Shown piece after piece: positions 51,831 through 58,720 of a DNA stretch of 64,000 nucleotides; the first letter of the stretch is position 1; each line of letters opens with the position of its first letter. The notes below the pieces were generated by a model. It searched no databases. It was not told the DNA's origin and saw nothing but the letters and a program-made list of their open reading frames with translations. Location: positions 62,001 to 126,000 of the forward strand of contig NZ_PSXX01000008.1 in NCBI RefSeq assembly GCF_002931055.1, in the 5' to 3' direction. The stretch is from Pseudoclavibacter sp. AY1H1. Lineage in GTDB: Bacteria; Actinomycetota; Actinomycetes; Actinomycetales; Microbacteriaceae. The position numbers were made by a program, and so were the translations under genes.

Positions 51831-52892
51831 ATGAAGGCCACATTCATGTACGCGGCAGGCGACGTCCGAGTCGAGACCGTCGCCGACCCGACCATCCAGC
51901 AGCCCACGGACGCGATCGTGCGCGTCACGCAGGCGTGCATCTGCGGCTCGGACCTGCATCCGTATCACTCGATGCAGGCGAGCGAAGAGGGGTCCCCGAT
52001 GGGACACGAGCTCATCGGCATCGTCGAGGAGCTCGGCGCCGCCGTCACGACCCTGAAGGTCGGCGACTTCGTCATCGCGCCGTTCGCGTTCCAGGACAAC
52101 ACGTGCGTGTTCTGCCGCGAGGGTGTGCAGACGTCGTGCCCCCACGGCGGCTTCTACGGCAGCCGCGAGGTCGGCGGCCTGCAGGCGGAGTTCGCCCGCA
52201 TCCCACAGGCCGACGGCAGCCTGGTCGTCGTGCCCGGCGTCGACGCCGCAGCGCTCGGCCGTGGGGAGAGCGCTGAGCTCACCGCCAGCCTGCTGACGCT
52301 GTCCGACGTGTATCTGACCGGCTACCACGCAGCCCACATGGGCCGCGTGGAGGCGGGCAAGACCGTCACGGTGATCGGTGACGGCGCCGTCGGGCTCTCG
52401 GCTGTGCTCGCCGCCAGGCAGCTCGGCGCCGAGCGCATCATCCTCATGGGTCGGCACACCTCGCGCACCGACCTCGGCATCGAGTTCGGCGCAACCGACG
52501 TCGTCGCCGAGCGCGGTGACGACGGCATCGCGCAGGTCATGGACCTCACGAACGGCGAAGGCAGCCACGTCGTCCTCGAAGCAGTCGGCCACATGCCCGC
52601 CTACGAGCAGGCCTACGGCATCGTGCGCCCCGGCGGCGTCATCTCCCGGGTCGGCGTGCCCCAGTACGAGGATGCGCCCATCGGCTTCGGCTCGCTCTTC
52701 GGCAAGAACGTCACCCTCACCGGTGGGCCCGCCCCTGTCCGTGCCTACATGGAACCGGCCATCCAGCAGGTCCTGAACGGCGACATCAACCCCGGCCGCG
52801 TCTTCGACCGCACGATCGGCATCGACGAGGTGCCGGCCGGCTACGCCGCCATGGATGCGCGCGAAGCCCTCAAGGTGCTCGTCCAGATGTAG
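51831..52892 (+). CDS. Zinc-dependent alcohol dehydrogenase
   Basis: This 353-residue medium-chain dehydrogenase has the catalytic-zinc CGSD (Cys38) and GHE motifs, and a Rossmann GDGAVGLSAVLAARQLGAERIILMGRH. The structural-zinc lobe reads DNTCVFCREGVQTSC, so the first of the usual four Cys is replaced by Asp. The RHTSRTDLGIEFGATDVVAERG segment suggests NADP preference, as in putative glutathione-independent or threonine-type dehydrogenases. AGAGG precedes the ATG at 51831. It is followed by a cupin gene 84 nt downstream, probably in one unit. Confidence 0.9.
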   Translation: MKATFMYAAGDVRVETVADPTIQQPTDAIVRVTQACICGSDLHPYHSMQASEEGSPMGHELIGIVEELGAAVTTLKVGDFVIAPFAFQDNTCVFCREGVQTSCPHGGFYGSREVGGLQAEFARIPQADGSLVVVPGVDAAALGRGESAELTASLLTLSDVYLTGYHAAHMGRVEAGKTVTVIGDGAVGLSAVLAARQLGAERIILMGRHTSRTDLGIEFGATDVVAERGDDGIAQVMDLTNGEGSHVVLEAVGHMPAYEQAYGIVRPGGVISRVGVPQYEDAPIGFGSLFGKNVTLTGGPAPVRAYMEPAIQQVLNGDINPGRVFDRTIGIDEVPAGYAAMDAREALKVLVQM

Positions 52893-52976
52893 GCGCGAGC
52901 GGCCGTGCACGCTCACCGCGTGCGCGGCCGCGCACGAACCTGAAATGCGTGATCGATTGTCGGGAGGAACACCCTC

Positions 52977-53393
52977 ATGAGCACAGAACTCCAGCCGAAG
53001 AGCGCGACCAGCAAGGGTCCAGCCGAGTGGTTCACCGGTGACGTCTACTTCAACGCCTACTACGCGGGTACTGAGCCGTCGCGCACCCGCCTCAACCTGG
53101 TGCGCTTCACGCCGGGCGCGCACACCGCCTGGCACCGCCACGCGGTCGGTCAGACCCTGCATGTCACCGAGGGGTACGGCTACGTGCAGTCGCGTGGTGA
53201 GGAGCTCATCGAGCTGCGCCCGGGCGACACCGTCCACACCCCGGCCGGCGAGTGGCACTGGCACGGCGCATCCGCCGACGACTTCATGTGCCACCTCGCG
53301 CTCTGGGAAGCTCCAGGCGCTGACTCCGACGAGCCCGAGACGGTCTGGGGTGAGCTGCTCACGCCGGAGGAATACCCGCAGCGCGGGTGGTGA
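52977..53393 (+). CDS. Cupin domain protein
   Basis: A 138-residue single-domain cupin. The first cupin motif is GAHTAWHRHAVGQTLHVTEGYG with His residues for a metal, and the second is PGDTVHTPAGEWHWHGAS; together they give a typical 3-His/1-Glu-like site. Close relatives are carboxymuconolactone-type and aldehyde-detoxification partners annotated only as cupins. GGGAGGA lies upstream of the ATG. Adjacent to a zinc ADH, it may act in quinone, lactone or aldehyde metabolism, which is inference from position. Confidence 0.85.
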   Translation: MSTELQPKSATSKGPAEWFTGDVYFNAYYAGTEPSRTRLNLVRFTPGAHTAWHRHAVGQTLHVTEGYGYVQSRGEELIELRPGDTVHTPAGEWHWHGASADDFMCHLALWEAPGADSDEPETVWGELLTPEEYPQRGW

Positions 53394-53476
53394 GCGGGCG
53401 CACGCGAGACGGTCGGCAGGGCCTCACGCGCCGCTCGGCCACCAGCTGACCCTGCACGCCTCGCGCCTTTGAAGTG

Positions 53477-53523
53477 TGAGCCAGACGCATCCAGAACCCT
53501 TGTGGGCGGATGCGTCTGGCTCA
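53477..53523. terminator. Perfect 16-bp hairpin between convergent genes
   Basis: TGAGCCAGACGCATCC and its exact complement flank a 15-nt loop, with ATTT after the right arm. It separates the cupin gene from the convergent XRE regulator gene and can stop transcription from both sides. Confidence 0.8.
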
Positions 53524-53587
53524 ATTTCGCGTGCGTACGAGGGGCGTGCAGCAGGGCGGCAACAGGCAACAGGCAGCGAGCTCGCGC

Positions 53588-54472
53588 CTACTGCTGCTGG
53601 AAGGCTGCCTGCGCTTCGACGGGGAACTCCGTCGCCGCCCAGGATGCGAGCATCCGCAAGCCGTCGGCGCTGGGGCTTCCCTCGGCGGCCGTGTAGACGT
53701 TCATCGTGAGGCCGGGCTCGCTCGGCAGCGGCAGGGACTCGAAGTTCAGCTCGAGCAAGCCGACGACCGGGTGGTTCAGGCGCTTCACGCCGCTGCGGTG
53801 GAACTTCACGTCCTTCGCCGCCCACATCTCGCGGAACAGCTCGCTCTGCGTCGACAGCTCTCCGATGAGCTGGTGCAGCTGGGGGTCGTGGGGGTTCCGA
53901 CCCGCTTCCATCCGCAGCATGGATGCCGCGTCGGCGGCGATGCGGTCGAAGTCCGGCCAGAAGTCGCGGGCCGCCGGATTCAGGTAGATGTACCTCGTCG
54001 TGTTGACGGGCCGGCGAGGATCGTCGAAGACGGGGGAGTAGAGCGCCCGGCCGAGGCGGTTGGCCGCGAGGACGTCGTGTCGGTCGTTGCGCACCCACGC
54101 GGGAGCCTCGGAGAACGCGTCGAGCATCTGCCGGACCGAGGCGCGCAGCTCGCCGCCGCCCCGCTTCCTCGACACTCGCCTGGGTGGAGCGCTCGCCCGT
54201 GCGAGGTTGAACAGGTGCTCGCGCTCGGCCTCGTCGAGCTGCAGCGTCGACGCGATGGCATCGAGCACGCTCTCCGATGCGCCCGACAGGTTGCCGCGCT
54301 CGAGCCGCACGTAGTAGTCAACGGAGACGCCGGCGAGCATCGCGACCTCTTCGCGCCGCAGTCCCGCGACGCGGCGGTTCCCTCCGTAGGCCGGCAGCCC
54401 AGCCTGCTCGGGGGTGATCTTCGCCCGGCGGGAGCTGAGGAACTCCTTCACCTGCTCGCGCACATCGTTCAT
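53588..54472 (-). CDS. XRE family regulator with MmyB-like ligand-binding domain
   Basis: This 294-residue protein starts with a helix-turn-helix (RRVAGLRREEVAMLAGVSVDYYVRLERGN, the typical MmyB-type HTH) and has a PAS-like MmyB domain after residue 100, with APAWVRNDRHDVLAANRLGRALY and an FWPDFDRIAADAASMLR helix. Such regulators usually control a nearby oxidoreductase and sense a hydrophobic ligand. The ATG lies 6 nt after TAGCTT. Likely targets are the convergent cupin/ADH unit or the aldo/keto reductase upstream; both are guesses. Confidence 0.9.
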   Translation of the reverse strand: MNDVREQVKEFLSSRRAKITPEQAGLPAYGGNRRVAGLRREEVAMLAGVSVDYYVRLERGNLSGASESVLDAIASTLQLDEAEREHLFNLARASAPPRRVSRKRGGGELRASVRQMLDAFSEAPAWVRNDRHDVLAANRLGRALYSPVFDDPRRPVNTTRYIYLNPAARDFWPDFDRIAADAASMLRMEAGRNPHDPQLHQLIGELSTQSELFREMWAAKDVKFHRSGVKRLNHPVVGLLELNFESLPLPSEPGLTMNVYTAAEGSPSADGLRMLASWAATEFPVEAQAAFQQQ

Positions 54473-54549
54473 GTGTCCAAGCTACGCCCGCGGGCTCGAG
54501 CGAGGGAGGCCCCGCGAGTACCTGGTGGCGGATGCAGACGCGCCGCTGT

Positions 54550-54621
54550 CCAACTTCAGTGCAGATTCCGACGGGAACGCGAGCGAAGCGCCCGGTGGAG
54601 CTGATTCTGCACTGAAGTTGG
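54550..54621. repeat. 72-bp inverted-repeat element, CCAACTT type, copy 3
   Basis: Arms CTGTCCAACTTCAGTGCAGA (54546-54565) and its exact 20-bp complement (54606-54625) form the best-preserved hairpin of the family. Measured from CCAACTT to AAGTTGG it is 72 bp. It lies in the 418-nt gene-free gap 54473-54890, which holds only repeats. Confidence 0.85.
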
Positions 54622-54677
54622 ACAGGGGCGGAGGCAAGCCAGGCGGGCCCCGACTCGGTTGACGACGGGGTGGCTGG

Positions 54678-54749
54678 CCAACTTCCCGGAGTAGATCGGC
54701 TCAGGCGCGCGGTTCGGGCCTGCGCGGGCGTTCTCGTCCCGGAAGTTGG
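54678..54749. repeat. 72-bp inverted-repeat element, CCAACTT type, copy 4
   Basis: CCAACTTCC at the left and GGAAGTTGG at the right frame a 72-bp unit whose right half (GGGCCTGCGCGGGCGTTCTCG) resembles copies 1 and 2. Confidence 0.8.
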
Positions 54750-54802
54750 ACACCCGCGAGGGGGAGAACCGCCGCGAGGTGGGGTCAGCGCTGAGAGGCG
54801 CG

Positions 54803-54896
54803 CGGCCGCGCGGATCAGGCCGCACCGGTCAGGCCGCGGGCGGCCGCGCGGATCAGGCCGCACCGGTCAGGCCGCGGGCGGCCGCGCGGATCAGGC
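54803..54896. repeat. 38-bp tandem repeat built from the aldo/keto reductase 3' end
   Basis: Two identical 38-bp units (54803-54840 and 54841-54878) are followed by an 18-bp partial unit that contains the stop codon of the aldo/keto reductase gene (reverse strand, 54891-54893). Each full unit therefore carries a copy of the same terminal bases and stop. Confidence 0.9.
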
Positions 54897-55775
54897 CTCG
54901 GGGATGGGCATGCCGTAGGCCTCCAGCGTCAGCGACTCGGGCTCGGGCCCGCGGCGCACGCCCTTGTCGAGGGCGTCGATCTGGGCGACCTCGTCGGGCG
55001 TGAGCTCGAAGCCGAAGATGTCGAAGTTCTCGGCGATGCGGTGCGGCTTGACCGACTTGGGGATCACCGAGCGGCCCTCCTGCACGTGCCAGCGCAGCAT
55101 GACCTGCGCAGGGCTCTTGCCGTGGGCGTCCGCGATGGCTCGGATCGTCGCGTCTTCCAGCGTGCTTCCGCCGTCACCTTCCCGGTAGAACGTGATTCCG
55201 CCGATGGGTGACCAGGCCTGGTCGAGGATGCCGTGGCGCGCATCCGCTTCCTGCACGTCCTTCTGCTGGAAGTAGGGGTGCAGCTCGACCTGGTTGAGGG
55301 CCGGAACGATGTCGGTCGCGTCGAGCAGCCGGTCGAGGTGGTCTGGCATGAAGTTGCTCACGCCGATGGCGCGCACCTTGCCGTCGGCGGAGAGCCGTTC
55401 GAGGGCACGGTAGGCGCCGATCGTCTTCTCCCAGTCTGTGGGGAGCGGCTGGTGGAGGATGAGCAGGTCCAGCTGCTCGAGGCCGAGCTTGCGGGCCGAC
55501 TTGTCGAAGGCGTGGAGGGTCTCGTCGAAGCCGTAGTCGCTGATCCAGACCTTGGTCTCGACGAAGATCTCGTCGCGGGGCACTCCGGATGCGGCGATCG
55601 CCTGGCCGACTTCCCGCTCGTTGCCGTAGGCGGCGGCGGTGTCGATGTGGCGGTAGCCGACGCGCAGGGCTTCGGCGACGGCGGCTGCGGTCTCCTCGGG
55701 GGCGGACTGGTAGACGCCGAAGCCGATGCTGGGCAGTTCGACGCCGTTGTTCAGGGTGAGGTTCGCGGTGCTCAT
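54891..55775 (-). CDS. Aldo/keto reductase
   Basis: A 294-residue AKR with the complete catalytic tetrad: Asp45 and Tyr50 (DTAAAYGNE), Lys75 (ETKVWI) and His108 (LILHQPLP). The late VIPKSVKPHRIAENFDIFGFEL block binds NADPH. It fits the AKR5/2,5-diketo-D-gluconate reductase-like group, broad carbonyl reductases. The ATG lies 7 nt after TAGCGT, so translation is probably leaderless. A 25-bp perfect palindrome overlaps its -35 region. It is divergent from the PTS operon. Confidence 0.93.
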   Translation of the reverse strand: MSTANLTLNNGVELPSIGFGVYQSAPEETAAAVAEALRVGYRHIDTAAAYGNEREVGQAIAASGVPRDEIFVETKVWISDYGFDETLHAFDKSARKLGLEQLDLLILHQPLPTDWEKTIGAYRALERLSADGKVRAIGVSNFMPDHLDRLLDATDIVPALNQVELHPYFQQKDVQEADARHGILDQAWSPIGGITFYREGDGGSTLEDATIRAIADAHGKSPAQVMLRWHVQEGRSVIPKSVKPHRIAENFDIFGFELTPDEVAQIDALDKGVRRGPEPESLTLEAYGMPIPEA

Positions 55776-55806
55776 GCTGAAAACGCTACGTCTGGCGGCT
55801 GAGCGG

Positions 55807-55831
55807 TGACAGGTTCTGACAGAACCTGTCA
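55807..55831. promoter_or_regulatory. 25-bp perfect palindromic operator
   Basis: TGACAGGTTCTG and its complement flank a single A. The site lies 19 bp upstream of the AKR -10 box TAGCGT and so covers the -35 region, as expected for a repressor such as a TetR-type protein. The binding protein is not identified. Confidence 0.6.
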
Positions 55832-55870
55832 GTCGAACCGAAGCCGTTTCGGATGGGTGAAAACCCGCAC

Positions 55871-55944
55871 TTGCGCACGGGGTCCCGCATGCCTACACTT
55901 TCGGCAGGTGCACAAACGATCATATCTATTTGCAACTTCGTGCA
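55871..55944 (+). promoter_or_regulatory. PTS operon promoter with two SorC-type operator candidates
   Basis: A -35 TTGCGC (55871-55876) and -10 TACACT (55894-55899) are 17 bp apart. Just downstream of the expected start point lie TGCACAAACGATCA (55909-55922) and TGCAACTTCGTGCA (55931-55944), 22 bp apart; the second is the reverse of the TGCACRAAGTTGCA site in the promoter at 63.8 kb. The local SorC regulator is the obvious binder. Confidence 0.6.
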
Positions 55945-55967
55945 CACCCCGACAAAGGAGTCAGAAC

Positions 55968-56060
55968 ATGCGGTTTACGTCGCCGCTCGCCGCCCCCGCG
56001 GCCAGCACAGTCGAGCACAGCTCGACGACCACGTCGGGAGGGCAGCCGGCATGGAAGTAA
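55968..56060 (+). CDS. 30-aa leader ORF overlapping the PTS IIC gene
   Basis: AAAGGAG sits 8 nt before an ATG that opens a 30-codon frame (starting MRFTSPLAAPAAS) ending with TAA at 56058-56060. This stop lies 7 nt inside the IIC gene, so ribosomes finishing the leader are placed at the IIC start. It is Ser/Thr/Ala-rich with no membrane segment. It may be a leader peptide for translational coupling. Confidence 0.5.
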   Translation: MRFTSPLAAPAASTVEHSSTTTSGGQPAWK

Positions 56061-56653
56061 TCACCTGGATCGCCGAGAACTTCATCGGCCTCTTCAACGC
56101 CTCCGCCGAGAGCCTCATGGGCCTCATCACGGGCATCCTCCCCCTGCTTCTCGTGCTGCTCACGGCAATGTACGCCGTCACCACGTGGATCGGCGAGGAG
56201 CGCGTCACGCGCGCCGTCCGCTGGGCGGGCAAGTACGCGATCACGCGCTACACGGTCATGCCGATCATCGCGGTCATCATGCTGACGAACCCCATGGCCT
56301 ACACATTCGGCCGCTTCCTCCCAGAGCGCTACAAGCCGGCCTTCTACGACTCCGCAGTGTCGTTCGTGCACCCGGTCACGGCGTTCCTGCCTCACGCCAA
56401 CGCGGGTGAGCTCTTCGTCTGGACGGGCATCTCCGCCGGTGTCCTCTCCATCGCGCCGGACAAGTACGCGACCCTCGCGGCCCTGTACTTCATGGTCGGC
56501 ATCGTCGTCATCTTCATCCGCGGCATAACGACGCAGTGGATCACGAAGATCCTCATCAAGCGCGGCGGACACGAGGCGACGTTCGCTCGTTTCGACGAGA
56601 TGTATGCAGAGGGCCACCTCCAGGGCTCCAAGAGCGAAGGTGGTGTCCTGTGA
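56051..56653 (+). CDS. srlA: PTS glucitol/sorbitol-type transporter subunit IIC
   Basis: This 200-residue membrane protein matches the EIIC-Gut family: ITWIAENFIGLFNASAESLMGLITGILPLLLVLL, then RWAGKYAITRYTVMPIIAVIMLTNPMAYTFGRFLPE and SFVHPVTAFLPHANAGELFVWTGI. It forms part of the channel through which a polyol is imported and phosphorylated. The ATG at 56051 was chosen to match the family N-terminus; GGGAGGG is upstream. It overlaps the leader ORF by 10 nt and the IIBC gene by 4 nt. The true substrate may be a polyol other than glucitol. Confidence 0.92.
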   Translation: MEVITWIAENFIGLFNASAESLMGLITGILPLLLVLLTAMYAVTTWIGEERVTRAVRWAGKYAITRYTVMPIIAVIMLTNPMAYTFGRFLPERYKPAFYDSAVSFVHPVTAFLPHANAGELFVWTGISAGVLSIAPDKYATLAALYFMVGIVVIFIRGITTQWITKILIKRGGHEATFARFDEMYAEGHLQGSKSEGGVL

Positions 56654-57726
56654 GCACAGACGCTGAGAACACGAACGCCAACTCGGCCGACGGCGGCGCG
56701 AGCACCGCGGACTACAAGGGCGTCAAGGTCAACCGCGGTCGCGGCGGCTGGGGCGACGGGCTGACGCTCGTCCCCAACGCCGAGAAGAACATCGTCCTGT
56801 CGGTCACGGGTGGTGGCATCCACCCGGTCGCCCAGAAGATCGCAGAGCTCACGGGCGCTGAGGCCGTCGACGGCTTCAAGAACAACGTGCCGGACGCGAA
56901 CGTGCTCTGCGCGGTCATCAACTGCGGTGGCACGGCGCGCATCGGCGTGTACCCGAAGAAGCGCATCCCGACGGTGGATGTGTACCCCGGCGAACCGGGC
57001 GGCCCGCTCGCCCAGTTCATCACCGAGGACATCTTCGTCTCCGACGTCGCCCCTCGTGACGTGGTCGCGCTCGACGCGGCGGCAACGGCAGCAGCTGGTG
57101 CCCCGGCCGCAGCCGAGGCGCCCAGCCTGAGCCCGGAAGAGGTCGCCGCGAAGGCCAAGGCGGATGCACGCGCCAGGGTCGCAGCGCAGGGAAGCGGATT
57201 CACGGGCTTCGTCGTGAAGTTCGGAAACGCCATCGGCTACTTCATCAACACGCTGCTCTCCTCGGGCCGCCAGGCGATCAAGCTGACCCTCAACACGATC
57301 CTGCCGTTCATGGCGTACGTCTCGCTCCTCATCGGAGTCGTCACGTACACGGGCGCTTCGGACTTCATCGCCAACGCGGTGTCGCCGCTGGCCTCGAACC
57401 CGATCGGCCTGATCCTGCTCGGCGTCATCACGGGTCTCCCCTTCCTGTCGCCGATCCTCGGCCCAGGTGCCGCGATCGCCCAGGTCGTCGGCGTGCTCAT
57501 GGGAACGCAGATCGCGGCAGGCGCGCTGCCGGTGCAGTACGCACTGCCGACGCTCTTCGCGGTGAACGGCCAGGTCGGCTGTGACTTCATCCCCGTCGGT
57601 CTCTCCCTCGGTGAGGCTGAGCCGGAGACGGTCGCGGTCGGTGTCCCAGCCGTGCTGTTCTCCAGGCAGATCACGTCGCCCCTCGCGGTTGTGCTCGCCT
57701 ACTTCGCCTCCTTCCTCCTCATCTAG
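56650..57726 (+). CDS. srlE: PTS glucitol/sorbitol-type transporter subunit IIBC
   Basis: A 358-residue fusion. The cytosolic IIB part contains LVPNAEKNIVLSVTGGGIHPVAQKIAELTG and INCGGTARIGVYPKKRIPT, with Cys92 the likely phosphorylated residue. After an Ala/Glu-rich linker (about 140-180) the membrane part has TLNTILPFMAYVSLLIGV, SNPIGLILLGVITGLPFLSPILGPGAAIAQVVG and FAVNGQVGCDFIPVGLSLGEAEPET, all Gut-type signatures. The GTG overlaps the IIC stop (GTGA). It passes phosphate from IIA to the incoming polyol. Confidence 0.93.
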   Translation: MSTDAENTNANSADGGASTADYKGVKVNRGRGGWGDGLTLVPNAEKNIVLSVTGGGIHPVAQKIAELTGAEAVDGFKNNVPDANVLCAVINCGGTARIGVYPKKRIPTVDVYPGEPGGPLAQFITEDIFVSDVAPRDVVALDAAATAAAGAPAAAEAPSLSPEEVAAKAKADARARVAAQGSGFTGFVVKFGNAIGYFINTLLSSGRQAIKLTLNTILPFMAYVSLLIGVVTYTGASDFIANAVSPLASNPIGLILLGVITGLPFLSPILGPGAAIAQVVGVLMGTQIAAGALPVQYALPTLFAVNGQVGCDFIPVGLSLGEAEPETVAVGVPAVLFSRQITSPLAVVLAYFASFLLI

Positions 57727-57812
57727 TGGACGCCGGGCGGGCCGCACCGGCCCGCCCGCGCATCCACCCCTGAACTTCGCTTCAACCTCTCGCCTCAAGA
57801 AAGGACCACCAC

Positions 57813-58187
57813 GTGTCCACGACCATCTGGCAGTCAGAAATCGCACGCATCGGACCCGACGCGAACGACATGTTCGAGGGCGGCGTCTACATCCTCTTCG
57901 GCGAACCCGTTCCGGATGCGCTCGCCGAGGTCAGCCTCGTGCACAAGGGCCACTCGGGTGAGTTCGTCCCCGTGCAGGCCGGCGACGAGTTCGTGATCGG
58001 CGACGAGGCCGTCACGGTCACCGCGGTCGGGGATCTCGCCAACCCGAACCTGCAGGAACTGGGTCACGTGGTGCTCTACCTGAACGCGGAGGACACCGCG
58101 CTCCTCCCGGGCGCCATCCAGGCATCCGGCACCCTCACGACTCCCGCCGAGGGCGCACTCATCAGCGTGCGCCGGAACGAGGTGTAG
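57813..58187 (+). CDS. srlB: PTS glucitol/sorbitol-type transporter subunit IIA
   Basis: A 124-residue cytosolic IIA-Gut protein: FEGGVYILFGEPVPDALAEVSLVHKGHSGE, where His44 (or His47) is the phosphorylation site, then the VQAGDEFVIGDEAVTVTAVGDLANPNLQELGHVVLYLN core. It takes phosphate from HPr. AAAGGA lies before the GTG start. It lies 86 nt after the IIBC gene and 3 nt before gutM. Confidence 0.92.
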   Translation: MSTTIWQSEIARIGPDANDMFEGGVYILFGEPVPDALAEVSLVHKGHSGEFVPVQAGDEFVIGDEAVTVTAVGDLANPNLQELGHVVLYLNAEDTALLPGAIQASGTLTTPAEGALISVRRNEV

Positions 58188-58190
58188 ATC

Positions 58191-58676
58191 ATGGACTGGA
58201 GATTCCCCGCCGTTCTGGTCCTCGCGCTCGTCCTGAGCATGTTCATGACGGTCGTGCAGATGCGCGCCTACATGAGCCAGGTCAACGAGATCGCGAAGGC
58301 GAACGCCGGCAAGAACCTCAACCTCGTCAGCGGTCGAGGCAAGGGCGCCTTCCGCGGCGCGATCGCCGTGCTGCTCGTCGACCCGACCACGCTCGAGGTC
58401 GTCGAGGCGCGCGCGCTCCTCGGGTTCAGCGTCTTCGGACGCCTGAAGCCCGCACCCGACCTCGAGGGCCCGCTCACGACCGTCTACGACCGCGCGGAGG
58501 CCCGCCACAAGCACCTCGGAACCGCCGTCCGCCAGGCGATCAGCATGCTGCCGCACACGGTGCGCGCCCAGGTCACGCTGCCGCCGGTCAAGGGCAAGAC
58601 GAAGCGCGCGCAGCCCAACGCTGTCAAGGGCGCGGCCCCGAAGCAGTTCGCCGGCCTCTCCCGCGTCAGCAACTAG
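58191..58676 (+). CDS. GutM family membrane-anchored regulator
   Basis: This 161-residue protein has one N-terminal membrane helix and the GutM pattern: QMRAYMSQVNEIAKAN, GRGKGAFRGAIAVLLVDPTTLEVVEARALLGFSVFGRLKPAP. The C-terminal 40 residues are Lys/Pro/Ala-rich. GutM was named as an activator of the E. coli glucitol operon, but its mechanism is unclear. It lies between IIA and the oxidoreductase. The PTS gene set with GutM confirms the Gut family even though the dehydrogenase differs. Confidence 0.8.
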   Translation: MDWRFPAVLVLALVLSMFMTVVQMRAYMSQVNEIAKANAGKNLNLVSGRGKGAFRGAIAVLLVDPTTLEVVEARALLGFSVFGRLKPAPDLEGPLTTVYDRAEARHKHLGTAVRQAISMLPHTVRAQVTLPPVKGKTKRAQPNAVKGAAPKQFAGLSRVSN

Positions 58677-58720
58677 CCCCTGATCAGCACCCCACCCCAC
58701 GAACTCAGCAAGGAACGCAC

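Noticed and set aside
54803-54896. 38-bp periodic repeat as a CRISPR array
   Set aside because: Units are directly adjacent with no spacers and overlap a gene end; no cas genes are present.
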